Positions 8,901-17,598 of a DNA stretch of 64,000 bases are shown piece after piece. This DNA comes from Streptomyces sp. NBC_00273. Lineage in GTDB: Bacteria; Actinomycetota; Actinomycetes; Streptomycetales; Streptomycetaceae. The translations under genes and the position numbers were made by a program. The stretch lies in the NCBI RefSeq assembly GCF_036178145.1, contig NZ_CP108067.1:1364001-1428000 (forward strand). Reading direction: 5' to 3'. The notes below the pieces were generated by a model that saw only the letters and a program-made list of their open reading frames with translations, searched no databases and was not told where the DNA came from. Each line of letters opens with the position of its first letter. Positions within the stretch are counted from its first letter, which is position 1.

Positions 8901-10181
8901 TCACACCAGGACCTCGATGCGTACCGCGGGACCATGCGGGTCCACCCGCGCCAGCCAGGTCGCAGGCAGCAACGTAGGGCGTGAAGGGATCAACTTCGGC
9001 ACCTGCCGCTGCCAGAGCACGCGCTCGCCCTGGTTGACCCGGATCCAGGGAAGCGTGGCGAACACCCGCGGGCGCAGGATCAGCCTGCCCCGTGCAGGCA
9101 GCTCCGCTGTCGAACCGATCCGTTGCGGGCTCACCCAGGCCAGCGCTTCGCCCACTTCGATTGGTACACCCGCGCCAGCCACCTGGGAGGAGCGGTCGGC
9201 CAGCCACCGGGCAATCACACCACCGACGTGCCGACCGCCCAGGGCTGCCACGTCCGCGGTCTCCACTGGATGGCAGAGGTTGCCCGCAGCGAAGATCCCC
9301 GGCCGGCTGGTGGATCCGGTCGCGTCGATCGTAGGCCCGAGGGTGGCTGGGTCCATCTGGAGACCGGCCGTCCTTGCCAACTCGTGGTCGGGTATCCAGT
9401 CACCAGTGAACACGATGGTGTCGCAGGGCACCGTCAGCTGGCGCCCGTCGGAGAGGCGCATCAGCACGGCATGGGTCAGCCGCGGGCGTCCGCGCAGCTC
9501 GACCACCCTAGTACCGGTCAGCAGCGGGGTCTTGTACAGCATGCGGGTGGCGAAATTGAACACCGCATAGCTCTGGTGCTGGGGCAGTTCGGTGGTCAGG
9601 CCCACGACCTCCACACCGGCGTGGCGCAGCGTCGTCACGGCCGAGAAGCTGACGTGCTCGGCACCGACCACCAGCGCCCTGCTCCCGACCTGCTGGCCGC
9701 GCAAGTACACCTCCTGCTGCAACTGGCCCGTGGTGTAGACGCCCTCCCCCCGGTCCCCCGGCACCCAGCGTGCCGCACGGCCGCGTTCCCGGGCACCGGT
9801 GGCGAGCAGGACAGCGGAGGCGTGCACGGTGCGCAGCCCGGCCGGTGAGGACACCTCGAGACCACCGTCGGCTGACCAGCCAGTAACCATCGCCGTGGTG
9901 CTCAACTCCACTCCGGCAGCACGGGCGGCCTGTGCGTAGTGCCGGGCGTACCGCGGCCCCGACATCACCCGGCGCAGGTCCCGCACGCCGTAGCCCGTGT
10001 GGGCGCAGTGCCGGGGGATGCCGCCCGCCGCCGACTCTCGTTCGAGCACCTCGACCCGTGCCACACCTGCCTGGCGCAGCGCGATCGCGGCCGCGAGCCC
10101 GGAGGGCCCGGCTCCGACCACCACGACGTCCACTTCGTGCCTGACACGCTCACCCACAGCGGCCTCGTTTCGCTCGTTCAT
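8901..10181 (-). CDS. FAD/NAD(P)-binding oxidoreductase, GlpB/HcnB-like flavoprotein subunit
   Basis: The 426-residue flavoprotein has an N-terminal FAD site VVVVGAGPSGLAAAI (about residues 18-32), a second dinucleotide fold around RALVVGAEHVSFSA, and the closing FAD motif RPGIFAAGN (about 320). Its C-terminal 90 residues are an extra beta-rich domain. This matches the two-nucleotide-domain flavoproteins that partner a [2Fe-2S]/FAD dehydrogenase, such as GlpB, HcnB or opine-oxidase subunits. It overlaps the GlpA-like gene by 4 bases (ATGA) and is the last gene of the operon, so the two probably form one membrane- or quinone-linked dehydrogenase acting on the phosphorylated substrate made by the neighbouring kinase. 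A broken second copy of the 3' half lies at 30988-31184 plus 32599-32850. Confidence 0.82.
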   Translation of the reverse strand: MNERNEAAVGERVRHEVDVVVVGAGPSGLAAAIALRQAGVARVEVLERESAAGGIPRHCAHTGYGVRDLRRVMSGPRYARHYAQAARAAGVELSTTAMVTGWSADGGLEVSSPAGLRTVHASAVLLATGARERGRAARWVPGDRGEGVYTTGQLQQEVYLRGQQVGSRALVVGAEHVSFSAVTTLRHAGVEVVGLTTELPQHQSYAVFNFATRMLYKTPLLTGTRVVELRGRPRLTHAVLMRLSDGRQLTVPCDTIVFTGDWIPDHELARTAGLQMDPATLGPTIDATGSTSRPGIFAAGNLCHPVETADVAALGGRHVGGVIARWLADRSSQVAGAGVPIEVGEALAWVSPQRIGSTAELPARGRLILRPRVFATLPWIRVNQGERVLWQRQVPKLIPSRPTLLPATWLARVDPHGPAVRIEVLV

Positions 10182-11605
10182 TTTATGATCTCCGCGGCGA
10201 TGGGCGCGTCCGCCCCGTCCCGGATCATCCTGGACACCGCTGAACCGCAGAAGAATCCCTGGCAGCGCCCCATTCCGGCGCGGGTCCTTCGGCGCAGACC
10301 CCCGATGTCGGCCGGCGGGATATCGCTGTGCAGGGCATCCCTGATCTCGCCGCGGCTGACCCGCTCGCAGAAGCAGACGATCTCGCCGTACGCGGGATCC
10401 TGCGCAATCAGGCCGGCGTCCTGGTGGGGCCTGGCCTGGGCCTGTCCGATGGAGGGCATGCGCGGCGGGGCCGCTTCGAGGGGCGGGCCCGACAGGTCAA
10501 GTCCTGGCCACGCCGCCATCTGCTCGGTGAGATGCTCGGCGATGGCGAGTGAAGACGTCAGGCCGGTGGAGCGGATCCCACCGACGCACACGTAGCGCTG
10601 CTCGGGATGGAAGGAGATCTGGTAGTCGCTGTGCTCGGTCGCCGCCCGCAGGCCCGCATAGACGGTGGTGACCTCCTCGTCCAGTAGTGCGGGCAGGATA
10701 CGACGCCCTTTGTCCCTGAGCATCGCCATGCCGTCCTCGGTGGACTCGGTGGCGGTGCGGTCGTCCATGTTCTCAGCCGTGGGACCGAGCATGACGTTGC
10801 CGTAGACGGTGGGACTGACCAGCACGCCCTTGCCAAATTTGCTGGGCACGGGCAGCAGGATGTGGTTCAGCAGCGAGCGTGCGAGTTTGTCGAACACGAT
10901 GAGCTGCCCACGCCGCGGCGTAACGGAGAAACTCTTGTGGCCGAACATGCGGTGCACTTCGTCGCTGCCCAGCCCTGCGGCGTTCACCACGTGCCGGGCG
11001 CGCACCTTGCCGCGGTCGGTGTCCAGCACCACGTGCTCCTCGGCGGGTTCGACGCCCAGCACGGTGTGGCCGAGTAGCAGCCGCGCACCGTGCCGGACGG
11101 CTTCGGTGGCGAAGGCCAGTGTTGTCGTCCACGGGCAGATGATCGACTCGCCAGGGACCTCCAGGGCGCCGAACTGCCCGTCACCGAGATGTGGTTCTCT
11201 TCGCCGCACCTCCTCAGCGTCCACCTGGCGGGTGTGCTCGTAGCCGTTGGCGACGGCCTGTTCTGCCAGCTCCGGCAGCGTCTCGGCCTGCTCGACATCC
11301 CAGGCGACCAACAGCGCACCCAGTGGCTCGACGGGGATGCCGGCCTTTGCGGCGTAGTCGCCGAGCAGCTGGTATCCCCTGGCCACCAGCCGGGATTCCA
11401 ACGTCCCGGGCTTGGCGTCGTAGCCGGTGTGCAGGATGGCGGTGTTGGCCTTGCTCGTGACATCGCCGACATCGGACCGGGAGTCGAGCAGTGCCACCGA
11501 CATGCCGCGCTGGGCGAATGCGCGGGCTATTGCGCAGCCGACAACTCCCGCGCCAACAACGGCGACGTCGAACTCCTCATCAGGTGCTTCCTGACTGCCT
11601 GTCAC
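10178..11605 (-). CDS. FAD-dependent dehydrogenase with C-terminal BFD-type [2Fe-2S] domain (GlpA-like)
   Basis: The 475-residue protein begins with an FAD-binding motif VAVVGAGVVGCAIARAFAQR and continues with a D-amino-acid-oxidase/GlpD-type fold. The C-terminal 70 residues hold a BFD-like cluster domain with Cys pairs in YGEIVCFCERVSRGEI and GMGRCQGFFCG. This layout matches GlpA, the catalytic subunit of anaerobic glycerol-3-phosphate dehydrogenase, and related polyol-phosphate dehydrogenases. It overlaps the kinase gene (11602) and the GlpB-like gene (10181) by 4 bases each, so translation is coupled. No GlpC-type electron carrier is encoded nearby. The substrate is unknown; a polyol phosphate is likely given the kinase. 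Confidence 0.85.
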   Translation of the reverse strand: MTGSQEAPDEEFDVAVVGAGVVGCAIARAFAQRGMSVALLDSRSDVGDVTSKANTAILHTGYDAKPGTLESRLVARGYQLLGDYAAKAGIPVEPLGALLVAWDVEQAETLPELAEQAVANGYEHTRQVDAEEVRRREPHLGDGQFGALEVPGESIICPWTTTLAFATEAVRHGARLLLGHTVLGVEPAEEHVVLDTDRGKVRARHVVNAAGLGSDEVHRMFGHKSFSVTPRRGQLIVFDKLARSLLNHILLPVPSKFGKGVLVSPTVYGNVMLGPTAENMDDRTATESTEDGMAMLRDKGRRILPALLDEEVTTVYAGLRAATEHSDYQISFHPEQRYVCVGGIRSTGLTSSLAIAEHLTEQMAAWPGLDLSGPPLEAAPPRMPSIGQAQARPHQDAGLIAQDPAYGEIVCFCERVSRGEIRDALHSDIPPADIGGLRRRTRAGMGRCQGFFCGSAVSRMIRDGADAPIAAEIIK

Positions 11606-13023
11606 AGTTCACTCCAGTGGCGACTAAGGGCCAGCGCGGACCTCCAACGGGACAACTGCTGCTCTGCCCACTCGGCGGAGCGGCTGGGTTCGATGATCGT
11701 CCCCGGCCGGGGATCGGGCAGCGAGTGGCCGGTCGCGGCGCGCAGGCCGAGATCCGCCACGCCGAGGGCGGTGGCGTGCGGGGCCGCGGCCACCTCTACG
11801 GGGGCCTGCAGCAAATCGGCTTGCATCTGCACCAGAAGCCGGGATCGGGTGAGCCCGCCGTCCACCCGCAAGAGGGGCGGGGCACCGCCGAGATCGGCGG
11901 TGCTCGCGTCGACGAGGTCGACGACCTGGGCCGCAATGCCCAGGCACACGGCACGGACCAGGTGTGCCCGGGTTGCGGCCAGATTGAGGCCGAAGAAGCC
12001 TCCGGTCGCCGAAGGCTGCCAGTGCGGCGCCGCCAGACCCGCCAGCGAGGGCACGAACACCACGCCTGCGGTGTCATCCACGGTCTCCCCCACCGCGTCC
12101 AGGTCACCCGGCCCGTCGAGCAAGCCGACGTCGCGCAGCCACGACAGTGCCTGACCGACGGTGCAGACCTGCCCGTCCAGGCACCAGCGGCGCTGCCCGG
12201 TCAGGTCCCAGGCGACCGACGGGGTCAGCCCCGCGCCGCTGCGTACCGGCCGGTCACCGGTGTTGGTCAGGAGAAAGGCTCCGGTGCCGTACGTGCACTT
12301 GGCCTCGCCCCACTCTCGGCAGCGCTGCGCCCACAGCGCGGCCTGCTGGTCGACGATGACGCCCCCGACCGGGACCTCACGGCCAAAGGCTCGTGTGGTC
12401 CCGACGATTTCGTCGTTTCGGACCAGCCGGGGACGCGGCTCGTCGAGTCCAAACAACTCCCAGGCCTCGTCGGACCAGGTTGCCGAGGACAGATCGAGCA
12501 GCATGCTGCGTGAGGCTGTGGCGGCATCGGTGACGAACTCGCCGGTGAGCTGGTGCAGCAGCCAGGTGTCGGTGGTAGTGATCACCCCGCCGGAGCCGAG
12601 GCGGTCGCGCAGCCAGCGCATTTTCGGAGCCGAGAAGTACGGATCCAGTGGCAGGCCGGTGAGCTCGGTGAGCCGGGCGGCGTTCGCCTGACCCCGCGCG
12701 CAGACCTCCGCGGCCCTGCGGTCCTGCCAGACGACGCACGCCGACTCGGGGCGACCGGTAGCCGGATCCCAAGCCAGCACGCTCTCTCCCTGATTGGCCA
12801 GGGCCACCACGTCCACAGCCACCGCCGCTTCGGCCACGGCCTGCCTGCCTGCGTCCAGTACCGAGGCAAGGAGGGCCGCCGGGTCCGCCTCTACCGTGCC
12901 GGGGTTCGGGGTGTACACGGGCACCAGGATCTCTGCCTCAGCCAGTACCGTCCCGTCGGCAGCGACGACCAGGGCTTTGGTCGAGGAGGTGCCTTGGTCT
13001 ATGGCGAGCACGATGCCTGTCAT
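11602..13023 (-). CDS. FGGY-family carbohydrate kinase, glycerol/polyol kinase-like
   Basis: The 473-residue kinase shows the FGGY signatures: the N-terminal phosphate loop LAIDQGTSSTKALV (about 6-19), VVWQDRRAAE, the central TYGTGAFLLTNTG (about 255-267) and the C-terminal adenosine site LLRVDGGLTRSRLLVQ. Length and order fit GlpK/EryA/XylB relatives. It would phosphorylate the sugar alcohol or sugar brought in by the adjacent CUT2 transporter, feeding the GlpA/GlpB-like dehydrogenase. Four-base overlaps with both the DeoR gene (13020) and the dehydrogenase gene (11605) show a tight operon. The exact substrate cannot be read from the sequence. Glycerol is less likely, because CUT2 transporters normally import pentoses, hexoses or tetritols. 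Confidence 0.87.
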   Translation of the reverse strand: MTGIVLAIDQGTSSTKALVVAADGTVLAEAEILVPVYTPNPGTVEADPAALLASVLDAGRQAVAEAAVAVDVVALANQGESVLAWDPATGRPESACVVWQDRRAAEVCARGQANAARLTELTGLPLDPYFSAPKMRWLRDRLGSGGVITTTDTWLLHQLTGEFVTDAATASRSMLLDLSSATWSDEAWELFGLDEPRPRLVRNDEIVGTTRAFGREVPVGGVIVDQQAALWAQRCREWGEAKCTYGTGAFLLTNTGDRPVRSGAGLTPSVAWDLTGQRRWCLDGQVCTVGQALSWLRDVGLLDGPGDLDAVGETVDDTAGVVFVPSLAGLAAPHWQPSATGGFFGLNLAATRAHLVRAVCLGIAAQVVDLVDASTADLGGAPPLLRVDGGLTRSRLLVQMQADLLQAPVEVAAAPHATALGVADLGLRAATGHSLPDPRPGTIIEPSRSAEWAEQQLSRWRSALALSRHWSEL

Positions 13024-13844
13024 CGGCGCACCTCCTCGTCCGGGGCCATGGCACCCGGGGCGTTCATGGGGTCCATGGATGGCTGAAGTACGGTCAGGCC
13101 GGCGTCGCGCAGCTCGCGAACCATGTCGGCGTCCGCCTTGGAATCGGTGATCAGAGCCGTGATCCGCTCCCAGCCGCAGACCTTGCGCAGTGCGACGTGC
13201 CCCAACTTGCTGGCGTCCGCAAGGACATATACCTCGGCCGCGTTGTCGATCATGCGGTGCCGGACGGCGATCTCCTCGAGGTGGTAGTCGGTCAGCCCTA
13301 GGGTCGCCTGTACGCCTCCGGACCCCAGGAACGCCTTGTCCGCGAAGAACCTGCTCACCTGCTCCTCGGCATCGGGGCCGTAACAGGTGAGCTCGTCATG
13401 CCGGATGCGGCCACCCACCAGGTGAAGGTTGACATCTGAACGCCCGGCCAGTGCGACGACCGCGCTGATGTTGTTGGTCACCACCCGGCCGTGGAAGGAC
13501 TGCGGCAGACTCTGCACGGCGGCGAGCACCGTCGTTCCCACATCCATGAATACCGTGTCGCTGTCCCCCACCAGGGTTGCCACGACGGCTGCGATCTCCC
13601 CCTTGGCCTCCTGCTGGATGCATTCACGATCGGCCCGGCCAGGCTCGGCGCTGCGCGAAAGGTCCCGGGCTCTGGCGGCGCCGCCGAAGACCCGGCGGAT
13701 GTCCCCCTCGCGTTCCAGCATGACCAAGTCTCGGCGGATGGTTTCGGCAGAGACGTCGAGTTGGGCGGCCAGGTCTGCGGGCCGCAACACCTCGCTGTCT
13801 TCCAGCAACGACAGGATCTGCCGGCGACGTTCCTCGGGAAGCAT
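13020..13844 (-). CDS. DeoR-family transcriptional repressor of the catabolic operon
   Basis: The 274-residue regulator starts at the ATG at 13844 (GGAGG 6 bases upstream). Residues about 1-55 form the DeoR winged helix (RRQILSLLEDSEVLRPADLA, VSAETIRRDLVML). The rest is the DeoRC sugar-phosphate sensor with FMDVGTTVLAAVQSLP, TNNISAVVALA, GGRIRHDEL and a KAFLGSGGVQ motif. Such proteins repress polyol and sugar operons until a phosphorylated intermediate binds. It sits inside the operon between the transporter and the kinase, overlapping the latter, so it is likely autoregulated with it. Its operator is not certain; see the inverted repeat in 19830-20372. Confidence 0.88.
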   Translation of the reverse strand: MLPEERRRQILSLLEDSEVLRPADLAAQLDVSAETIRRDLVMLEREGDIRRVFGGAARARDLSRSAEPGRADRECIQQEAKGEIAAVVATLVGDSDTVFMDVGTTVLAAVQSLPQSFHGRVVTNNISAVVALAGRSDVNLHLVGGRIRHDELTCYGPDAEEQVSRFFADKAFLGSGGVQATLGLTDYHLEEIAVRHRMIDNAAEVYVLADASKLGHVALRKVCGWERITALITDSKADADMVRELRDAGLTVLQPSMDPMNAPGAMAPDEEVRR

Positions 13845-13886
13845 CGTTTTCCTCCAACGCAGGGACTGCACTAGGTCGTGGTGATA

Positions 13887-14900
13887 TCAGGTGGTACGCA
13901 GTATCCTGCGTAGCCTGCCGGCCCGCTGACCGAGTTCGTCGAGGCCGGCGGCGACCACCAGCGCCGCGCCTGTTGCGATCGCCTGGGCGAAGTACGGCAC
14001 GTTCATCAAGGTCATCCCGTTGTTGAGCACTCCGAGGAACACCACCCCCAGCAGCACCCCGAGCATCGTGCCTCGACCACCGCTGAAGGCGATGCCGCCC
14101 AGCAGTACGGCGGTGAGCACCTGGAGTTCGAAGGTGGCGCCGAGCGTGCTGGGCGGCGCTGCGTCCAGCCGTGCGGCGTAGAGGACACCGCCGAGACCGG
14201 CAGCGAGCCCGGTGACCACGAACAGCAGCAGGGGCAGCCGCCTGGTGGCGACGCCGGACAAGAACGCCGCCTCGGTGTTGACGCCGATCGCGTAGACGTG
14301 CCGGCCGGAGGGCGTGCCGTACAGGTAGAGGGCGCCGAGCCCAAAGACCACCAAAGCGACCCATACAGGGACTGGTACGCCGAGGAAGAGTCCCCGGCCG
14401 AACAGTGACATCCCGGTGCCGAAGCCGGCCGGCGGATCGTCCCGCAGATACTGCGCCACACCGCGGTAGAGCTGCAGGGTGCCCAGGGTGACGATGATCG
14501 GGCTCAGCCGGGTGACAGCGACGAGTACGCCGTTGACGAGGCCGCCGAACGCCCCGATGCCCAGGCCCGCGAGCACGGCCAGGCCCCAGCCGACATGGTG
14601 GTCCACGATCAGCAACCCGGTCACCACTCCGGACAGGCCCACCGCCGACCCGACCGAGAGATCGACGTATCCCATGATCACCAGTAGGGCCTGCGGCACG
14701 GCCACGATCAGCAGCACCGCGCCGGACAGCGCGATGTTCTTTGTGTTGCCCACCGTCAGGAAGAGATCCGACTGGAGGGTGAAGAACAGGATCAGGATGA
14801 TCAGGCCGATCAGCAGCGCGGAGCGCAGCACGATTTCGAGTGCGTTGCGCCCGCCCCCGGTTGCTGAGGCGACCGGAGTTGCGCTTGCGGTCGTGGTCAT
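13887..14900 (-). CDS. CUT2-type sugar ABC transporter permease (RbsC-like)
   Basis: The 337-residue membrane protein has eight to ten hydrophobic segments (for example ALLIGLIILILFFTL, LLIVAVPQALLVIMGYVDLS, LTAVLLGGIAFSGGRGTMLG) and the BPD_transp_2 pattern MGYVDLSVGS ... TLGTLQLYRG. These identify the RbsC/XylH type of permease. It forms the membrane channel for the neighbouring ATPase (overlap ATGA at 14897-14900) and binding protein. The Ala/Thr-rich N-terminus before residue 22 is cytoplasmic. A single permease implies a homodimer, as in ribose uptake. Confidence 0.9.
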   Translation of the reverse strand: MTTTASATPVASATGGGRNALEIVLRSALLIGLIILILFFTLQSDLFLTVGNTKNIALSGAVLLIVAVPQALLVIMGYVDLSVGSAVGLSGVVTGLLIVDHHVGWGLAVLAGLGIGAFGGLVNGVLVAVTRLSPIIVTLGTLQLYRGVAQYLRDDPPAGFGTGMSLFGRGLFLGVPVPVWVALVVFGLGALYLYGTPSGRHVYAIGVNTEAAFLSGVATRRLPLLLFVVTGLAAGLGGVLYAARLDAAPPSTLGATFELQVLTAVLLGGIAFSGGRGTMLGVLLGVVFLGVLNNGMTLMNVPYFAQAIATGAALVVAAGLDELGQRAGRLRRILRTT

Positions 14901-16486
14901 GGGTGTACCTCCGGAGCGGTCGGCGGTCTCACGCGGCCATAGGCAGCGGGGCCGGGGGCGTCAGGGCCTGCGGTGGTGACGCCGGTGAACTGGTGGGCAT
15001 GGCGGAGCAGGGTGGCCTCGGTGATGTCGTGGCCGGACAGTTCGGCGATCGGACAGCCCCGGTCCATCACCACCGCCCGTTGGGCGAGTTGCCGCACCTC
15101 CTCAGCGTCGGAGGAAGCGAAGACGACAGCCAGGCCACGGTCCGCCAACTCCCGGCAGACCTCGTAGATCTGACGCCGGGCTCCCACGTCGACCCCCTGG
15201 GTCGGCTCGTCCAGCAGCAGTACGGCCAGCTTGTCCGCGCGGGCCAGCCAGCGGCCGAGGACGAGCTTTTGCTGGTTCCCGCCGGAGAACGAGGAGCCAT
15301 TACGGTTAGCCGCCAGCGGTTGCAGATCCACCCGCAGCGCGCTGGCGCGGAACAACTGTCGTTCCCTGGCGGGGCGGCGCACACCTGCTTTGGCCAGGCT
15401 TCGATAGGACGGCAGCAACAGGTTGTCGGCGGCGCTGCGGGTGCCCCACAGAGCCTGGCGCAGGCGGTCGGAGGGGACCAGTGCGATGCCGTGGCGCAGC
15501 GCGGCGGCCGGTGTGCGGGCGGCGACGGGGCGGCCGTCCACCACCATCTGGCCGGAGACGGCAGTGAACCGGCCGGCAAGCGTCTCCAGCAGGGAACTGC
15601 GCCCCGATCCCAGCACGCCATAGAGGCCGAGGATCTCACCGGCCCTCACTTCCAGGTCCAACGGCCCGAACCGGGGACCTGCCAGCGCGTGCAGCCTCAG
15701 CCGGACCCTGGCAGACGCGGTAGACAGGGCAGACACGGCAACGGACGCGGCTGACGCGGCCGGCTGACCGGCGCCGCCGGAAATGACGGAGACGATCTGC
15801 TCCGGAGCAACGTCGGCCACCTTCTCCTGCAGCGCGACAACTCCGTCGCGCAGCACTGTGACCCGGTCGGCGATCCGGAACACCTCACCGAGCCGGTGCG
15901 TGGTGTAGACGATGCGGGCTCCTTGGGACTTCATCTTGGCAACCTCGATGAACAGCCGTTCGGTTTCGCTCTCGGACAGCGACGCCGTCGGCTCGTCCAG
16001 GATCATCACCTTCACCTCGGTGCGGTGCCACGCCTTGGCGATCTCCAGCAACTGTTTGGTACCCATGGGGAGATCACCGACCCGCGCGCCGGGCGCGACG
16101 TGAAGGCCGAAACGCGTCAGCAGATCCTTGGTCTCGGCGCGCTGCGCCCGGCGGTTGAGCACACCGGCGACGGTCTGCTCCTGGCCGAGGAAGAGGTTGT
16201 CGCTCACCGACAGTACGTCGATCAGCGACAGGTGCTGGTGGATCGTGGCGATCCCGGAGGCGAAGGCGCGGCCCGGCGTCAGGCCCGTCAGCGGTTCGCC
16301 GTCGAGCGTCATCTCGCCGACGTCCGGGTTCGTGGACCCGCCTATGCACTTGATCAGTGTGGACTTGCCGGCTCCGTTGGGGCCCAGCAGCGCGTGCACT
16401 TCGCCCTCGGCGATGTCCAGGTCGACACCCTTCAGGACGGTGAACGCACCATAACTCTTGAACAGCCCGCGGACTGTGAGCGTCAT
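14897..16486 (-). CDS. CUT2-type sugar ABC transporter ATP-binding protein (RbsA-like, two ATPase domains)
   Basis: The 529-residue protein contains two ABC domains. The first has Walker A GPNGAGKSTLIKC (about 35-47), Walker B VMILDEPTASLSESE and a degenerate signature LPMGTKQLLEIAKAW. The second has a degenerate Walker A LYGVLGSGRSSLL but an intact signature FSGGNQQKLVLGRWLA and Walker B LLLDEPTQGVDVG. One normal and one degenerate site is typical of RbsA/XylG. The Pro/Thr tail of about 20 residues overlaps the permease start. It energises import of the substrate of this operon. Confidence 0.92.
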   Translation of the reverse strand: MTLTVRGLFKSYGAFTVLKGVDLDIAEGEVHALLGPNGAGKSTLIKCIGGSTNPDVGEMTLDGEPLTGLTPGRAFASGIATIHQHLSLIDVLSVSDNLFLGQEQTVAGVLNRRAQRAETKDLLTRFGLHVAPGARVGDLPMGTKQLLEIAKAWHRTEVKVMILDEPTASLSESETERLFIEVAKMKSQGARIVYTTHRLGEVFRIADRVTVLRDGVVALQEKVADVAPEQIVSVISGGAGQPAASAASVAVSALSTASARVRLRLHALAGPRFGPLDLEVRAGEILGLYGVLGSGRSSLLETLAGRFTAVSGQMVVDGRPVAARTPAAALRHGIALVPSDRLRQALWGTRSAADNLLLPSYRSLAKAGVRRPARERQLFRASALRVDLQPLAANRNGSSFSGGNQQKLVLGRWLARADKLAVLLLDEPTQGVDVGARRQIYEVCRELADRGLAVVFASSDAEEVRQLAQRAVVMDRGCPIAELSGHDITEATLLRHAHQFTGVTTAGPDAPGPAAYGRVRPPTAPEVHP

Positions 16487-16560
16487 GGCATCTCGCTTCT
16501 GTGGTTCGAGTCGGGGTCATACGATGAGGGCGGACGCGGGCACGCCCGCCCTCAGTCGGC

Positions 16561-17598
16561 TCAGCTGTAGTCGCTCAGGTAGTCCTTGAGCTCGGGGTTG
16601 TCCGCGGTCAGCGCTACGGGAGGGACGTTGACGCCCTGGTTCGGCTTGCCCTCGAGCAGATCCGCGGGCACGTCGGTGACGGCGAAGCCGATGTCGCGGA
16701 TGCGCACCGCCACGGAGACCCGGTAGATGCCGCCTTGCGAGACAGCGGTCAGGCCGTCCTTGGAACCGTCCTGGCCGCCGATGAAGATGCCGGGGTCCTT
16801 GGGGTTCTTGCCGGCGTTGATGAACGCCTGCTGTGCGCCGAGCGACACGTCGTCGTCGTAGCCGAGCACCATGTTCAGGTCAGGGTGTGCCTGCAATACC
16901 GTGCGTGTGATCTGCTCGCCATCCGCTCGGGTACCCGCCTTCTGTGTGGAGACCACCTCGACGTTGCTCACACCTGCCGGGAAAGTGGCTTTCAGGCCGT
17001 CGTCGCGCTGTGCGCCGACCGCGAGGTCACGGTTGTTGAGCACCAGCACCTTGACGGGTCCCTTGTGCTCCTTGGCCCAGGCCGCCGCCGTCTTGCCGAG
17101 TTCCTTGCCGCTCTCCAGACCGCTGAAGAGCACGGCTGCGTCCTGGTTCTTCAGGGGGGAGGCGTAGGAGACGAACACGGTGCAGTTGTTCCTGGCCTCC
17201 TGGGCGAGCGGCTCCATGGAGGCCGGCTCCAGCGGGTAGGAGACGATCGCGGGGATCTTCTGGGTCACCCAGGTCTGCATGTTCTGGGTCTGCTTCTGCA
17301 GGTTCTCGTCGTCGGCGGTGTACTTGACCGTGTAACCGCGTTCCTTGGCTCGCTGCTCGGCGAACCGCTTCAGGTCCCCGTACACCGAGAGCGAGGTCAA
17401 GGGGTAGTCGAAGCCGATCACCTTGTCGGTGGAGCGCTTGCAGAGCTTTGCGTCGTTCTGGGCTGTGCCTGCGCCGGTGTCCTCCTTGATGCTGCCGCAG
17501 GCGGTGGCAAGGAGCACCATCGCGGCTACGGCGGTGGCACCGGCGATGTGGCGTCTTCTTCGGTTGGACGGGTCTGCGCCCGAGGCGGAGCGGTTCAT
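16561..17598 (-). CDS. CUT2-type sugar-binding lipoprotein (Peripla_BP_4)
   Basis: The 345-residue protein starts at 17598, where ATGA overlaps the stop of the upstream gene. An N-terminal signal (RRRRHIAGATAVAAMVLLAT, then AC) ends in a lipobox Cys, so it is anchored outside the membrane. The mature part is a Peripla_BP_4 fold (VIGFDYPLTSLSVYGDLKRF, KIPAIVSYPLEPASMEPLA, VLGYDDDVSLGAQQAFINAG, FIGGQDGSKDGLTAV). It captures the sugar or polyol for the RbsAC-like transporter encoded downstream. A 74-base gap to the ATPase gene is the largest in the transport block. Confidence 0.9.
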   Translation of the reverse strand: MNRSASGADPSNRRRRHIAGATAVAAMVLLATACGSIKEDTGAGTAQNDAKLCKRSTDKVIGFDYPLTSLSVYGDLKRFAEQRAKERGYTVKYTADDENLQKQTQNMQTWVTQKIPAIVSYPLEPASMEPLAQEARNNCTVFVSYASPLKNQDAAVLFSGLESGKELGKTAAAWAKEHKGPVKVLVLNNRDLAVGAQRDDGLKATFPAGVSNVEVVSTQKAGTRADGEQITRTVLQAHPDLNMVLGYDDDVSLGAQQAFINAGKNPKDPGIFIGGQDGSKDGLTAVSQGGIYRVSVAVRIRDIGFAVTDVPADLLEGKPNQGVNVPPVALTADNPELKDYLSDYS